NCBI GenBank assembly: GCA_001604385.1
Contig: LVBK01000050.1
Coordinates: 1 to 50,514 of the forward strand
Reading direction: 5' to 3'
DNA from: Spirochaetales bacterium Spiro_09
GTDB lineage: Bacteria > Spirochaetota > Spirochaetia > Treponematales > Treponemataceae
DNA length: 50,514 nucleotides
How positions within the stretch are numbered: the stretch's first letter is position 1; each line of letters begins with the position of its first letter. Shown here one piece after another: positions 49,987-50,514 of the stretch. The notes beneath the pieces are model-generated. The model had not been told where the DNA came from and did no database searches. It saw nothing but the letters and a program-made list of their open reading frames with translations. The position numbers and the translations under genes are program-made.

Positions 49987-50514
49987 ACCACTTCCCCCCT
50001 TGTATGGAATATATTTTAGTCGTTGACTTTTTATACCGTTCAAAGGGTTCTCCCGGTAAAAACGTACAAAAAAGCTGATCATAATTTGGTAAAAGGGAAT
50101 TAAATCGCTGTCTTTTATCCGGATCCAATTCAAGAAGGACATCGTCCATAAGTAGTACAGGTAAATTTCCACCAGTTGAATCAGTATAGAAGTATGCCTG
50201 AGCTGAACGCAATAATAATGACAATAATCTGCGTTGTCCGGTTGAAGCGCGAGGAATAAATAATACCCCGTTTCTGGAGAAGCGTATTCTGTCCCTATGG
50301 GGTCCTGACATACAGGTATTCATCTGAATATCTATGTCCCTCTTTTCAGACAGAATTTTCATAACAGAGTCTACCGAATCACACTTCCAGGAAGGAGAAT
50401 AATCAATAACAACATTTTCAATACCACTAACTTCTGCATACATTTTTGCAAAGATTTTATTAAAATTATGAATTGCCTTTTCACGCATTTGCATAATTTT
50501 TATACCGTTGTAAC
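49976..50514 (-). CDS. recF: DNA replication and repair protein RecF (C-terminal part)
   Basis: The reading frame is open to the window edge, so the N-terminal Walker A half lies outside. The visible part (about 180 residues) has GPHRDRIRF, the ABC-type signature STGQRRLLSLLLRSAQAYF and Walker B VLLMDDVLLELDPDKR, all diagnostic for RecF. It works with RecO and RecR to load RecA at gaps. dnaN and dnaA are expected upstream, just beyond the right end of the window. Confidence 0.95.
   Translation of the reverse strand, partial: YNGIKIMQMREKAIHNFNKIFAKMYAEVSGIENVVIDYSPSWKCDSVDSVMKILSEKRDIDIQMNTCMSGPHRDRIRFSRNGVLFIPRASTGQRRLLSLLLRSAQAYFYTDSTGGNLPVLLMDDVLLELDPDKRQRFNSLLPNYDQLFCTFLPGEPFERYKKSTTKIYSIQGGKWYVS

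Overview
The window reads as a chromosomal segment of an anaerobic or microaerophilic spirochaete of the Treponema/Spirochaeta group. The evidence is a spirochaete-type periplasmic flagellin FlaB (24596-25456) with an FlgM-like anti-sigma factor nearby, several proteins whose overall look is treponemal, a class I hybrid cluster protein typical of anaerobes, and a cyclophilin-FKBP fusion of a type described from Treponema. The species cannot be named from the sequence alone. By hand-counted samples, GC falls from roughly 55-60% on the left to about 40-45% on the right. No rRNA, insertion sequence, CRISPR array or restriction/defence locus was seen.

Left end (1-2987): the accessory part. A tyrosine recombinase (1428-2642, minus) carries the IntI-specific insert and is an integron integrase with an extra N-terminal domain. 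Downstream of its 3' end lie two AT-richer minus-strand genes: a HAD hydrolase and a frameshifted secreted-protein gene cut by the window edge. This fits the reversed integron layout (cassettes downstream of intI) reported for Treponema denticola, but no canonical attC or attI could be proved.

2988-12276: a uracil-DNA-glycosylase-like protein, a DMT and a MATE transporter on the plus strand, a YchJ/SEC-C protein, and a minus-strand tripartite efflux operon (TolC-type channel, membrane-fusion protein, RND pump).

12277-24266: tRNA-Ala(GGC), a conserved hypothetical, an lspA-Nif3-membrane protein cluster, a Lon-related protease, an ATPase-HDOD fusion, a TrmH-family methyltransferase, a metal-ligand-less iron-ADH homologue, an FlgM-like protein, RsmI and a membrane-anchored zinc-ribbon protein.

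24596-42453: flaB behind a candidate sigma-28 promoter, a hypothetical, the recombination/replication operon dnaX-ebfC-recR, a GNAT acetyltransferase, a CPBP protease, a CHASE4-HAMP-PAS-GGDEF-EAL c-di-GMP enzyme, a tiny Cys-rich protein, a class IV aminotransferase, hcp behind a palindromic operator, a methyltransferase, a DTW-domain protein, a DUF4139 protein, an alpha/beta hydrolase and a YugP-like zinc peptidase.

42454-50514: three perfect DnaA boxes and one near-match in a gene-poor 365 bp stretch, then a long leftward run recF - DUF721(dciA-like) - rpmH - rnpA - yidD - yidC - jag - secreted protein - glpK - cyclophilin/FKBP. This is the usual near-origin gene set, with dnaA/dnaN expected just right of the window.

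A signal running through the window is translation start architecture. Many first-of-operon genes lack a Shine-Dalgarno sequence and instead have a -10 hexamer 6-8 nt before the start codon, several with a good -35 17 nt further up. That predicts leaderless mRNAs, and it fixes several starts (rsmI, the GNAT and UDG-like genes).
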